From Meira nashicola (lineage: Eukaryota > Basidiomycota > Exobasidiomycetes > Exobasidiales > Brachybasidiaceae), in contig BCJU01000007.1 of the NCBI GenBank assembly GCA_001600355.1, positions 220,557 through 284,556 on the forward strand: a stretch of 64,000 nucleotides of DNA, read 5' to 3'. The notes below the pieces were generated by a model. That model was not told the origin of the DNA. It worked only from the letters and a program-made list of their open reading frames with translations, and did no database searches. The number at the start of each line of letters is the position of its first letter. Position 1 is the stretch's first letter. The position numbers and the translations under genes were made by a program. This document shows, piece by piece, positions 24,764 through 36,653 of the stretch.

Positions 24764-25511
24764 GATTTCAGATCTTTATCCCATGCACCTGTGGTGTGAT
24801 GACATGGTTGCACTAGCAGATGTAATAAATCAGAAATACGAGATGCATTAAAGGAAGAATACTGTAGAGTACGCATAATTTGGTACAGCCAACTACATCT
24901 AAAAAGATTGTTTTTAACGTGAAAGTAGCGTGATACACTCCAATTTATTCGAAGGCGCGTGGCGTCGGGTGTACGGGATTTCGCAAGGGGTGCGGAGGAA
25001 GTAATCGACTCTTTTGTTGAGAACGGATCAGATCAGATACAATAGCCACAATTCTGCTCTAATCCTATGCTGATCGCTTAATCAAGCACTTATACTTATG
25101 GATGAAAAGTAAATGTATCTTCTTGCGACAAAACATATCATTGCCACACTCCGGTTCTTTTACGCGATCACATTTCCAAAGATTTTTATGTTGCAATTCA
25201 AAATGAAACAAAATCGCGGTGCTACAAATACAGAAAGTGACGACAAGGGCAATATAGAAGTTCATTGCTTGCAAAAAAAGTTTGTTCAAAGTCACTTTCC
25301 CTCGGTGTAATGGAGTCCGATAGTCAAGATTCAAGTAGCCTGGGTTCAATCTTTGTCCAACATTGAACAAGCCTGCAAAGCCCTGAAATAATGGGATAGC
25401 ACCAGTTTTTTCAAAACTACGAGCAGAAAGACGTATTACTATATATAGCATGTAATAAATAGAAGATAGATTTCTCGTCAAACAATTCGCCTTGCCCGGT
25501 CCCCCATCTTC
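24764..25511. other. Intergenic, right end of spacer; no gene supported
   Basis: A minus-strand frame of 149 codons (25065-25514) crosses the arm boundary but has no recognisable motif and no counterpart at the left arm end. It reads as chance. Confidence 0.4.
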
Positions 25512-25656
25512 CACAAAAGGGAAAGGATATGAGGCTTTTACAGGCTTGGCACAGATACACGCCGCAAGCCATTCTTTCGCAATCGCATTCCACCTCGTCT
25601 TCTAAGCAACAGTGAGCAGCGATGATGTATGCCTTGGTTCGTAGCATTCTCTCTTG

Positions 25657-27319
25657 CTATTCTCCATTTCTCAGCGCCTTCTTAGTATCTCTCTGAAATC
25701 GTAAGCCGCAGGCGTTGCATAAACTTTTTTTCCCGTCCGGACCTTTTCGCCATTCTGGGCTTTTAGAAGTTCCGCACGCCGTGCANCTCATTGTAGAGAA
25801 TCGCNTCTGACGCCTGTCGGCTGCCAGATGTGAANCCTGATTCTCTTCACTACGCTGTCCGGCGCCCTGTGTTTCTGCTNTGCTAGCCTCGGTCATGGGA
25901 GAGAAGATCGGAACTTTATTTGCACCTACGGGTGAACCGGCTTGTATGTTATTAGTCTTGAATTTCGCATCGTTCATCCATAATGCCTGACTTGGACGGA
26001 ATTGTTGGGTGGAACTTTCTCGTTGATGTTCCTGTCCCGAACGCGGCGCCCAGGCGAAAGATGATCCCCTGTTCTGATGCACGGCAGAAGGATACATTTG
26101 CTGATCTAAGGATGGTGTTTCATCCTTTCTTGAACGATCGGGCTGATGTTCTAGGGAGTATTCTGCTCTTTGAATCAAGAAAANTGCAAATTTTATTTCC
26201 CCATGCGGAATGACTCTTACGTACAAGTCGAGGGCAAAGCCGTCCATGTGAATGCTTGCTGCTGCTTGCAGTCGACTTTTACAAGCTGTCGGTCTTTGAG
26301 AGTTCTCCAGATAACTTTCCTCAAGATTTGCTTGGTCCGTCAGGCGAGCGAATTCGTCTGCAAAATAGCTGCCATCCCCATAGGTGTCTGTATCGAATGT
26401 GCTTGTACAATATTGCATTGATTCAAATAGCCTTGGTGGCGGCCAGGAAAACAGGATGGTCCCCTGTGGGCTATTTGCCAAGATCTGAAAGACCTTTACT
26501 GGAAAACCATTTTGATGTCTTTCAATCGCACTTGATGATGGGTCGATNAGTCTTGCTGCCAGAATGTGCTCCCACAGCGTTTGACAATGTTGNNNNTCAA
26601 ATGCGTCCAGCGTTGTTTCGCACCAATTTGACCANTGTGTCTTGTCCTTCTGATTGTGATCTTGTTTGGATCTATCATCCACAGCATGAAAGAAACACAG
26701 CATCATCTCATCTCCAATCAACTCCATGCGGATGTCCGTCAACTGGTGGTCTTCTTCTTTCGATTGTGCAAAGGAGGAAAAATCTAATTTCCGATCGTTA
26801 AGTGAAGAATGAACATATTTACCCACCGACAAGACGCTTTTCATAGTACATCGAAGCATCCTGCTTTCGCTTCCGTTTTCAAAAATGTGCTGCAAGATGC
26901 TCATTTCGATCCGCTTGGCTTCGCTTGGATGGACGAGNTCCAGCGCACTTGTGCCAATTAGCGATTCAACACTATAGCCTANTGACTCCTCCATAGTTGG
27001 ATCAAGGTGGAGGAACACCAAATTTGCTTTNTTCATGAGGCCCCCCACCTCTGAAGGTCGTGTAGATAGTATCGCCCAATCTGCGAGAAGGAGATGNCAC
27101 ATNAGTTCNGTTGACCTTATTACAGTCACTCTGGATTCGTCCATACTTACAGCACCGAACGCTTTCAGAGNGNGTTTTCTGTCTACGTTTCTGTATCGCC
27201 AATCTACTTTGATCTAGATAGCGCCTGTCTTGCTCAAGCGGAAAAGGTGATTTAATCTGGTAATAGGGTTTAGCGGCTGATGCTTGCTGGTTTCGTTGTG
27301 TTTCTTCTGCTTGTTGCAT
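25657..27319 (-). CDS. PAS-domain GATA zinc-finger protein (white-collar-2-like), copy 2
   Basis: Mirror copy of 6607-8269. Start ATG is at 27319, the predicted 70-nt intron at 27150-27081 (GTAAGT..CTCGCAG) and the stop at 25657. The PAS region and the single CX2CX18CX2C GATA finger are unchanged. The only differences I see in the protein are Ser to Phe in the CTSTSDTD stretch and a defined Leu where copy 1 has an N near the C-terminus. N bases fall at mirrored positions (for example 27171 and 27173 against 6755 and 6753). The upstream 150 bp is also nearly identical, so both copies should share promoter elements. Both copies look intact. Whether they are truly identical is uncertain because of the N bases. 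Confidence 0.8.
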
Positions 27320-27465
27320 GTTAACGTCCTTTAAATTGCAGAGATCGAAAATCTTTTCGTTCTTAGGATGATGAATTATTTTACATCAAATCATGGTCCG
27401 AATTCGATCATTGGCTTAGTGCTCACAGGAGATTGACGTTGCTACATCGAAAAGAGCTGCAGTGG

Positions 27466-30400
27466 CAAATACAAAACTTGATTTGCTTCGTAAGACTTTG
27501 TGTATGTGTGCAGACGCTAGCCGTCTGCTCTTGCCCAATTGAGTCGTCGAATCCTGGGCTGATCAAGACTTAGGCTCTATCGCAGATCAATTGCCCTTTT
27601 CGCGCGCACTGGAAATATTTTTAATTTTTATTTTGGCTTGCTCAAATGCTAGGTCATTCGCATCAGTCTGGTCGCGGTCCAGGGTGATATCAAACCGCTT
27701 CATGTGAAGACGATGGAATTGACAAGGGATCCTCGCTTTTGACCACTACAGCCTTTCCGAGAGGCTGGATGCTTCTGACAAAATCCGAACTCGTCCTAGA
27801 ACCACGCAGAACAAGGAATGTAAAATTTCTGCAACATTACTTGCAGACATCTACACGTCGTACTCTGCACCATTTTAGGTCAGCCGATCATCCTTCATCT
27901 GACGCGATACCATTTGCTTGATCAACTTCTTTTTGCTCTCGAGATCGGGATGTTGAGAGCTCCTCCTTTTTCCACGTGTACTCACCGGGTGAGAAAGACA
28001 AATAGAAAAGTTGCTAAATTGTCAAAAGTAAAGCATCGTTTCACCTACGGTAGCCGACTTACCGCTGTCTAGAACCATGGTCCAAGCAGAGAACAAAATT
28101 TGATTAAGATAGATTGGAAGTCTATGCATTTGTTTTGAAACCGCGTGTACTTTGGAAATGTGACACGAGAAAATCTTTTATAAGTCCCAGGAAAGACAAC
28201 CTCTAAGAACTGATGGAAAGTCCAGTACAGGAAATTGATTGGATAATTCTTACTTAAATCGAGAGAAGCTGGTCGGAAAGCGGCACAGTCGCGGTGGCGG
28301 AGTGGTTCTAGTGCTTTATCCAATCGGGCCTGGAAGTTCCCCTTTGAAGCTGGGATTCCATTATTTCCCGAAGGGACCCCTTCACTTCGAACCCTGAAAA
28401 GGCTTTTTTGTTTGTATTGTCCTCTGCTACTTTTCTACCATTGAGTTTGGCTTACTCGTGCCTGTCCTTCGTCGACAACAATTTGCAGGCTGACATGCTG
28501 CGTTGATCGAGCTCCGTGCCACTCAATGAAAAGGCCCTCACAGGATTGTACTGCTCATCTGCCTTAATTCGATCTCAAGCGACCACTGGTGGACGAAAAT
28601 ATTTGCGCAAGTTCTCGTTAAATTTGAGCTCCCACATAGCACCCTAAGGTACTGATCGAAGCGCGTGAAAAATTTTTGAAGATTTCTTGCCCGATGGCGT
28701 AGGTGTGGCTACGCGATCTCAGGCTGAGTCCATTTGTTAGGCCTAAGCTGCTGCTTTTACCAAAAAATGATCCAGGACGCCATTCATCCCCGATTCTGTG
28801 CCAACGCAAAGCCGAAAAGCCGGAATGAGTATAATTATGAAAATCAAAAAGATGCATTTTCATAAGATTGGCAATGCAATCTTCTGTGTTCTAGGGATAC
28901 GACGTTGGGACCCCTGAGAACCTGATTTTGAAGTGGCGAAAGGGCAAATACTACTACCATATTTGGTTCGCTTTCCGTCTATTTGAGTCGGGCCGGGATC
29001 GTTCGAAGAACCGTTGCTGAGACGGACAGCATCTTCCATGAAAGGGACGAGTGTGTATGTCTTTAGAGCAAATGGATCACCCCAAGGTAGTCATATTGAT
29101 TGCTCATTGCTTATACGTTTTGCATTGCAGTCCTTTTCTTGTATCAAAAAGACAGAAGAACGACGCTTTTCCTTCACTTCATGGCACGGAGCACATTAGA
29201 TCAAGGACGAAAGAAAACATCGAACTGTCTTCGAGGCGCAAATTGGGTTTGATGCGAAATGCTTCTGGCCGTCTTCTAGTCAGCACAGCACTTGTGATAC
29301 AGTGTATGGCTACGTTCATAAACACCTTGAAGATGTCTACTTGATGACAAGAAAAAAAGAGGTAAAGTTGTCTGGCTTTTCCTATTCAAAAGAAAGAAAG
29401 CGTGAAAGTCAGCCTATGTCAAGCCGATAAAATCGAGCTAATTCACGATCATACTTCAGAACGATGATAAACTCAAAGGTTCAGTCCTTTGACAGATCGC
29501 ATTTTAAACGATATGGAAGCACAACGCTTATCAACGGATCGGCCAATAGAAGGGTGGTGGTACAGCTACCTTTCAACTTTCAAATCCTGGAACTTTGCCA
29601 ATAACATCAAGCCTCGCACGATTACCTCAGGTAGAAGAAGGTTACGTATAACTTGCATGAGTAGCTATTTGTACTGCCATCAAAATCCACGTTGATCGAG
29701 CTGGTACTCTCTTGCTTTATCGATACAAATCTTATGACTTCCCGCCTTTTCCGTATCGTATAAGTTGCTGTTCCAATAAACCCTTCGGACGACGATGATC
29801 AAAATACGTCTTTTACAGTATGTGTTTTACACGAGATCGCCATTGGACCCATCAATTTTGTCTTTTGCGGATGTCTCTTGACTTTGGATGAGGAAGAGCA
29901 TATCCATGCCTGACCTATTTCAATACCGTTATCAGTCAATCCAAAACTTCAGAGTTGTACTGTGCTCTTTCATATTCCCTTTTTCGTTTTTTTTGTGCCC
30001 TTCCTCCTGCTCTCGACCCGAAGCCAATTCTAATGTATTCAGAAAAGCGAAACGTCCAATTAGAAAGCTTTTTCGAAACATATGTATGCACTCCATGCAA
30101 CGATTTTTTGCGATAATCCAGCGCCGTAGTTCTTGTTGTTCTCTTTTGGAAGGCTTCTCAAACGATCTTATTGTGTGCAAAGGAAGGAGAAGTTCGCTTT
30201 TCCTCTGTGGAAGGGTCTTTCTCTTACTTCTAAACTACACGAAGCTGCATCTCCTAAGCATTTTGCTTGAGCTTGACATATTTGATGGCGATTACAAGAG
30301 CTCAGGTCAAGCTGCACCGGATGCGAAAGCAAGAAAAGCGAAAGAAAATAACAGCGAACCTGTCCTGTTTCAAACTTCAGTTGCTTTTTATTGACACAAT

Positions 30401-31142
30401 CGTCTTGCTTCAGGTCAACAATGGGCGAAGCAGCGGAATCAACCTTTTCGGAGGGTTTGAAAAGTAGATTGGATGGTGAAAATGAGTAAGCAAGGATAAT
30501 TTTCCATGTTGTGTCTTTGTTTCTCAACTTCCAGATCTTGACGTAGAAAATACAGCAGCTGCCTGATACAACCACCCATGTATGTTTAAGCAGCTAGACT
30601 AGACGAATTTCTGATCGAGTCTGACTTCTTTGGCGGAAAAGAAAATGTTCAATTTTCAAAGTACTGGCATGCATTTTCGCACATTTCTTTGAACGTTTCA
30701 GGATGCAACGCGTTAAGCGAAATGAATCTTTCGGTCTTTTCTTCGCTACCGGCGATTTTAATTTCGCTATTCAGATTACCGTCCCGATACTGCATATAGC
30801 GAGCTGTGGGTATCAACATTCTATTCTCATTTCACCTTGAGAGTACAATAAGGGCAACGTACTATTAGACTGCTTTCATGCCACGCTCGCCCTTAAATAC
30901 GAAAAAGCATGCGAACTAAACACGTTGGATTCAACCTACTAGTGTGCAATTTGCTCAAGAAATTTCAGACAATGCCCCTAAGATACAATAAGATTCCACA
31001 CGTCACAAGGTTTTATCAAGCAAACGACATTCTCCACATGTCCATTGCCACGCAGCAAATCTTAGAAGGCCATCTATGATGTGATACATGGCTGTTCGTC
31101 GTAAATACAACTACTACTCGCAATGATAAAAATTGCATCGCG
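27466..31142. other. Intergenic part of right arm; no convincing gene
   Basis: Diverged counterpart of 2791-6461. The longest frame, 29888-30394 (168 codons), is low-complexity and not open in the other arm. A minus-strand frame at 28618-28863 contains GFSALRWHRIGDEWRPGSFF, partly matched on the left arm near 5100-5170 (FGILALRRHGIGDW). This is the only hint of a shared coding remnant here. Confidence 0.4.
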
Positions 31143-32169
31143 ATGGTCGTGTCTTTGCCAATCGAGGTTCTAAGTATGATTTTCGATCATCTGAATCTTC
31201 ACGAGATATGTAGAGTGGAGATAGTGTGCCAAAAATGGCTCGCAGTTTCTCGCTCATCACCACACATCTGGAGGGATGCTTCACGTATTGCAGGTAACAA
31301 TGCACACAATCCAGTTTCCTTGAAGAGAAAGTTGGACAACGTTCTATCCCAATCTAGTAAGAAGCTTGATAGCTTAGCTATTCGGATAAGAGGATCAATA
31401 GAAGCTGATGCTGACGCTAGCCGACACATTTTGCGATTTCTTGCGACCACTGGAGTGAAGTATCTTTGGATAGTCTGTGGAACACGTTGGTAATGTCATA
31501 GTAAAGATGGGAAGGTTTGTACTTTTTATCTTCTTTAAATAAAGCCTTGCGCAGCTCAGCCGATTCAGCCATCTCCGGTTGCGACAAACTACGTTCGCTA
31601 CACATAGCAACTTCCCAAGGAGGAAGTTCGTTAAGAATAAGAAAAGGATGATGCAGACACAATTTACTCGTCTTACTGTCTGACTCTATCGAAATTTTTT
31701 AACGATGATGATATCTTTCAAATTTTACGACAAGCAAAGATCATTCAGATTCGTTCTCCTAATCCCGATTTGGTGCATAGGTGGAGTATCTGCACATATG
31801 GCATGGCGAATGCTACAAGTGTGCCATGAGACGGTTGAACGGGCAGAAATAGAGATAAGGACGACAGATAAGCGGAAGACCACCGAGGCTATAACAGGCA
31901 CTCGATGCTACAGTATTGCAGAAAAAAAAGAATTGCTATGCTTTCCTTGTCTCAAATCGCTCAAGCTCATTTTTTGTGAAACGGACAGCAGCTTTGCAAA
32001 TGAGATCACTTCCCCACATTCGTTTCATGTTCCTCTTCTCAAACAGCTATACATTGAAGGTGACGTTTCAAAAGATTTTGTGTTCAAATTGATAGTCTGT
32101 TGTCGCCACTCAATCGAGAGATTCGAGCTTGTTTTAATGACATCAAAATTCTCACATAATCCTCTCTGA
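31143..32169 (+). pseudogene. F-box protein, copy B, with an internal stop
   Basis: Counterpart of copy A (1802-2790). The F-box reads LPIEVLSMIFDHLNLHEIC, then VCQKWLAVSRSSPHIWRDASR. The frame runs from 31143 to a TAA at 31491-31493, where copy A has TAT (Tyr) after GTRW. Beyond the stop, similarity to copy A continues but the frame is broken again before resuming at about 31705. In the last part copy B keeps the better frame: the leucine-rich tail FPCLKSLKLIFCETDSS continues to a stop at 32169, whereas copy A is frameshifted there. The two copies thus carry different lesions. A truncated F-box-only peptide of 116 residues could still be made. Confidence 0.7.
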
Positions 32170-32720
32170 ATCATGAAAGTTTGTCATTTTTTTCAAAATT
32201 CGACTATTCACAAGAATTGAACGTAAAAGGCTAGTCTGACCTGTTCTCACAATTTTATTCAGGAGCGATGTAGCACCCAAGGTGCAAAGACTGGGTATAC
32301 ATGATGAATTGAAATTTCTATTACGCAAATAGATGGCCTTTTAAGTCTCAACACGAGCACGTTGAGATTTCTAGAGCGAAATAGGTTGTCTGAAAGTACT
32401 TTAGTCTTATTTGCCAGTTTGATACCAAGACAATGTACTCGACGGATACGTCAGAGTTGCATAAATCACTCGAATCATCACTGTGAAAATGAGATAGTCA
32501 AAACGATTCAATAGGTTATCGATGTGCAACAAATGGAGACATGGTCACAGCGACTGCATCTTGGATAGATCTTGAAACGATTGGTGTTTTAAAAGATGTC
32601 GCGTCAGAACGTATGACAAAGGCCACGTGCGCTTTCTTCAGAAATCATTTGAATATACAGATATATAATGGCGAGGTGTGAGTGAGTCGTGAAGCGAAGG
32701 TGTAAAGGGTAGTGGCACGG

Positions 32721-34414
32721 TGATGACTATAAAAACAAAAGAGAATTGGTGAATTTAGAGCTCATATCAGTGGTTTAGATAAGAATTTTTTGACAATATC
32801 AAGCAGAACTACTTTGTAAAACGCTTGCAACCCAATAGCCAGCCAGACCTCCACTTTTTTGTTGCCTGATCGAAGCTCTTACATCTCTTTCTTCTTTTTT
32901 ACCAGTATTCAGAGCGAAGAATGACCTACCCGTAAAACTAGAGGAGGTGTAGACCTCATACCTGCGCAACGCTTTTTCAAAAACGCTTTCTCAATTACTT
33001 ATACCGGTGAATGCAATCCGAGAATTTTTTGCAGTGCAGTGGGGCAGAGATCGATGTAAAAATGTAACGGCGATATGAGCAAAATGGAAATCACATTAAA
33101 AACAACAGATGTTTCTATACGAAAAAGTCGCTACGCTAAGCAGACTAAACGGATTCGTACTTCCTTCGGATATGAAGGTATAATGAAAACGCCTTTGGTT
33201 GCCATTGATCGATCTATTTACATCATGATCGGGCAAATACAGGATCTTGGCTTGCGCAGCGCTTCGTCAAAATAATATAAAAGGTACACGAACATTGATC
33301 GGATCCCGCAGAATCTTTTTTTCCCTGGTCGTTGCTTGTGCACGTATGAAATAAGCAAGAGTTGTTGGAAAATACAGATTAACTGATTCAAGCTCGAAGA
33401 CGTCGAAATAGATACATCGCTCGGCGTAAATCTTTGTAAATTATTCTCAAAAGAATTCGTTTGACAAGATGTAAGACTGCCCAAGGTTTTAAAAATACCA
33501 TCGAAAATACCTGTGGCGTAAGTTAAATTCAAAATAGTCTCCCCTCCTAAAGAAAGTGAATGTGTTGCTGGTACTTTGAGGTATCTCTAATTGACCTCGA
33601 ATTTCGTGTCCTTCTGCACCTACAATTCTACGAATAAGGAAAATATGTTGGTTTGTCAGTATCGGCAACCCCTTCCTGCAACATAAGGTATATATCAATC
33701 ATTCGCTTGACCAATGCCTTGCTTATGTATAGGTCTAAAGGCTGTTCTAAAATGTCGATAGATTGCAAAAGGATCTAGGAAGCAATGTTTCAAACGGACG
33801 GTCAATTTTTGTTTGGATACCACTCGAATTTTTGGAAACGAATGCAAGTCTGCTGAACATTGGCATTTTCCCCACAATGTGAGATCAAAGATTCAAACAG
33901 CACACAACGAGCAGTGATTTTCGGTTGTAATCCATAACTTCATTTTTAAAGATAAAGAAATATACAATGAGAATTTCAATATCTTTGTCGCAATCTCTTG
34001 CACATTTTACTCTTTAGGTGCTTTTTTGCCTATCTTGACGCGATATGTGCTTCAGGAGAGAGCCAAATTTTTACTGTATCAATCGACAATGCTTGTCGTC
34101 ATCTTTGCAAATGAGTAGATAATTCTCGGTTAGCCAAGCCGCTTTCTTACGTAGTTCCATGATCCATCTGCCAGACACCATGTACTTTTAAGGGAGTAAT
34201 GTAGCTCCCCTTAGATTATCTCATCACGAGAATAGAAATTTGATGGCGTTCGGGGGATCATTCCTATTTCGGCCATTATCCCCGCGCAAACAAGGAGTAA
34301 TTATTTCGATGCATTCATACTTTTTTATGGTAAAGAGCGATCCCAGAAAATTATTATCTACATAAATCGATGAAAGCAAACAAAGCATGGGAGTTCAAGG
34401 CTGTATATGTGAGC
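32721..34414. other. No gene seen between the right arm and the transporter
   Basis: AT-rich, frames at most about 104 codons without motifs or supporting splice sites. This stretch lies outside the inverted duplication. Confidence 0.45.
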
Positions 34415-36274
34415 CTAAGCTGCATTATGTGGATGGAAAGGGCCAATGTCATTCAATGCTCTTGAGCCATCATCTTTTTCACGTTGTTGTTGTGATTCTT
34501 CATCTGTTCCGGAAACAGGTCCTTCTTTACATGAACCTAAATGACCTGCAGTCATTTCATCAGAAACTGCATTTTGACCATTTCCAAGTTTACGATCACT
34601 AATGAATAAAGAAGCAATAATAGGAATTGCACTTACAGCTGCTGCAATAATTAAAGCAGTATGCATATAAACATTCCATGCATCATTAAATGCCGTTCGT
34701 TCAGATGATCCTAAAGGCCAAGCAGCAGTTGCCGAAAATGGAGATCTATAAACGGTCATAATCATTTGCGAAGAAACACCGACTGCACTTAATTTTGATT
34801 GTAAATTAGGTAATAAATAAGTATCTTGTAAAGATCCCAAGATTGCCGTTCCACATGCACCACCAATTTCTGTCATCAATAAAACGAAAGCAGTGACCAT
34901 TGCAACGTATTGATGACGAACGCTAACTTGAGCTGCAACTTGAAGTGTGACACCCATAAAACCACCTCCCATTCCTTGTAAAATTTGTGGGAAAACGACT
35001 TGAACGGTTGTTGCAGATGTTTCACGATAACGAATCATTAAACCGATACCCAACAAACGAATACAGCAACCGGCAAACAAGATCCACTTGTAGCGTTTAA
35101 AACCCAAACTTGCTGCACCTGCAATGATACCAAATACAGTCAAACAAAGTGATTGTGTGTTACTATAATAAGTGGCATCTTTGTTACTGAAATCCTTTAC
35201 GATCAAAGACCAATAATAAGCTGGAGACCAACTAATGTAGAATGCCATAAAGTCAAAGAAACCGATAAAGAAGGCAGGAATGATAATATCCTTATTAAGG
35301 AAATATTCCAAACGCATAATTGGTCTTGAAGCAATTAACCATTCCCATAAACCAATACAAATGATTGAAACACCACCCAAAACAAACATGGCAATAATGT
35401 ATCCTGAACCGTATCCTTTTGGTGCGTTTGCTTTGAGACCTAGAGCCAGTAAGAGTAAAACAAAACCAGCAGTGATGAAGAATAAGCATCCTAAATCCAT
35501 ATCAGCGCAAAATTGACGAAGAGCTTGCATGAATGACATTTTGAAATAAGGATGACGAGGGATCAAACCGGATTTCTTTGAGCGATTTTGAGCGATTGCC
35601 AAGCAAAGGATGATTGGACCCATTGCAACAGGAGCAACAATTGCGAATGAACCAGGTCCCCATCTCCATATGTTTGTGGTCAAAATTGTCATTGGGTTTG
35701 CCAATTGTTCAACAATAAGTGGAGCACAAGCAAAATTGATCAAATATGGGAAACTTAAAAAACCGATTGCCAATCCACGCCATTTTGATGGGAAATAATC
35801 TGCCAAAATGATTTGTTGCATAATTTGTGTTCCTGTATTTCCGATCGCATAAAATACAGTTCCTGCAATCAATGCACCGAAATTCTTGCAAGCTGCAATG
35901 ATGATGAAACCCAAAACGTAAAAGAATAAAGAGATTGAATAGCCTTGAGCACGTCCGAATACATCAGATAATTTTGCGATTGGGAATTTGCCCACAGCTA
36001 CGATAACTTGTTGCAAAACTGCAATGACTGAAGTGTAAAGAGGATATTGCAAAAAATTTTGTGAAGCAGCACCTTGGTACGCATACATTGTGTTGTTGTC
36101 TAATCCATTAACGTAAGATGTCAAGAATACGGCAACAATGATGACCACAATGAGATAACCACCAATTTGCATAGTTGCCTCTGCTGCTGCTACACCCACT
36201 TGCTTACCCTTCAAATCAGAATTGAGAGAAGATAAATCATCGCTATGACGATCATCTTTTGTGTCTTCCATCAT
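34415..36274 (-). CDS. MFS siderophore-iron transporter (SIT/ARN type)
   Basis: One uninterrupted frame of 619 residues, the usual length for fungal siderophore transporters with about 14 membrane helices, expected in the plasma or endosomal membrane importing ferric siderophores. The N-terminal tail is acidic and cytosolic. The first helix region is followed by TSYVNGLDNNTMYAYQ, typical of the family, then GKFPIAKLSDVFGRAQGYS (the MFS loop 2-3 motif), IILADYFPSKWRGLA, the loop ITAGFVLLLLALGLKANAP, and FFDFMAFYISWSPAYYWSLI. The C-terminal tail is hydrophilic (about 60 residues). No frameshift is seen. Codon use looks smoother than in the surrounding decayed genes. A TATA-like run (TATAAAAAAG, about 36352-36362) and a GATA-type motif lie upstream. 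The substrate siderophore cannot be read from sequence. Confidence 0.85.
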   Translation of the reverse strand: MMEDTKDDRHSDDLSSLNSDLKGKQVGVAAAEATMQIGGYLIVVIIVAVFLTSYVNGLDNNTMYAYQGAASQNFLQYPLYTSVIAVLQQVIVAVGKFPIAKLSDVFGRAQGYSISLFFYVLGFIIIAACKNFGALIAGTVFYAIGNTGTQIMQQIILADYFPSKWRGLAIGFLSFPYLINFACAPLIVEQLANPMTILTTNIWRWGPGSFAIVAPVAMGPIILCLAIAQNRSKKSGLIPRHPYFKMSFMQALRQFCADMDLGCLFFITAGFVLLLLALGLKANAPKGYGSGYIIAMFVLGGVSIICIGLWEWLIASRPIMRLEYFLNKDIIIPAFFIGFFDFMAFYISWSPAYYWSLIVKDFSNKDATYYSNTQSLCLTVFGIIAGAASLGFKRYKWILFAGCCIRLLGIGLMIRYRETSATTVQVVFPQILQGMGGGFMGVTLQVAAQVSVRHQYVAMVTAFVLLMTEIGGACGTAILGSLQDTYLLPNLQSKLSAVGVSSQMIMTVYRSPFSATAAWPLGSSERTAFNDAWNVYMHTALIIAAAVSAIPIIASLFISDRKLGNGQNAVSDEMTAGHLGSCKEGPVSGTDEESQQQREKDDGSRALNDIGPFHPHNAA

Positions 36275-36310
36275 CTTGTCGGCAGATCTTGTTGATGAAG
36301 GGAAAATAGG

Positions 36311-36316
36311 AGATAA
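36311..36316. promoter_or_regulatory. GATA-type site (AGATAA) upstream of the siderophore transporter
   Basis: AGATAA lies 37 bp upstream of the start codon at 36274 and matches WGATAR. In fungi, siderophore uptake genes are commonly repressed by iron-sensing GATA factors (the Urbs1/SRE/Fep1 group), which bind this core. A single six-base match is weak evidence. Confidence 0.3.
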
Positions 36317-36517
36317 AGAAGAAGATGGTAGACTTTGGAGTGATGGAAAGACTTTTTTATATCTTCAAATTTTTGATTCTCAAGGACTGAAATTGAAAAA
36401 GTTGTACCGGAAAAATCCGTTTGTTATGTCGACTGTACTTCTAACTGCTTGTTGCGTTTCTTGGCCAAAAAGCAAAAAAGCCGTTTTGATTCTGCAGGTA
36501 TGAAATCCTCGCTGTAC

Positions 36518-36548
<31 letters not shown>

Positions 36549-36566
36549 TGTATGTATGTATGTATG
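36518..36566. repeat. (ATGT)n microsatellite, about 12 units
   Basis: An uninterrupted tetranucleotide run. It produces artificial His-Thr-Tyr-Ile repeat frames on the minus strand, which are not genes. It lies about 245 bp upstream of the transporter start. Confidence 0.95.
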
Positions 36567-36653
36567 TTCAAGAAACTTGTGTATCAGATCTGCAAAGGTG
36601 AAAGGATTGATTGCCGTATTTTTGAATGAATGCAAATGCTTTTACTGCATCAC

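Larger units (their letters stand above)
25512..32720 (-). repeat. Right arm of the ~7.2 kb inverted duplication
   Basis: Reverse-complement counterpart of 1220-8411. The inner end (25512-27465) is almost identical to 6462-8411 and carries the same N positions. The outer part (27466-32720) is diverged, with indels. It contains PAS-GATA copy 2 and F-box copy B. There is no terminal inverted repeat, poly-A or target-site duplication that I can see to suggest a transposon. Confidence 0.9.

Noticed and set aside
29888..30394. 168-codon plus-strand frame in the right arm
   Set aside because: Low-complexity and not open in the corresponding part of the left arm (about 3530-4040), so there is no sign of coding constraint.
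36380..36635. Minus-strand frames with long Tyr-Ile-His-Thr repeats
   Set aside because: They are translations of the (ATGT)n microsatellite, not genes.
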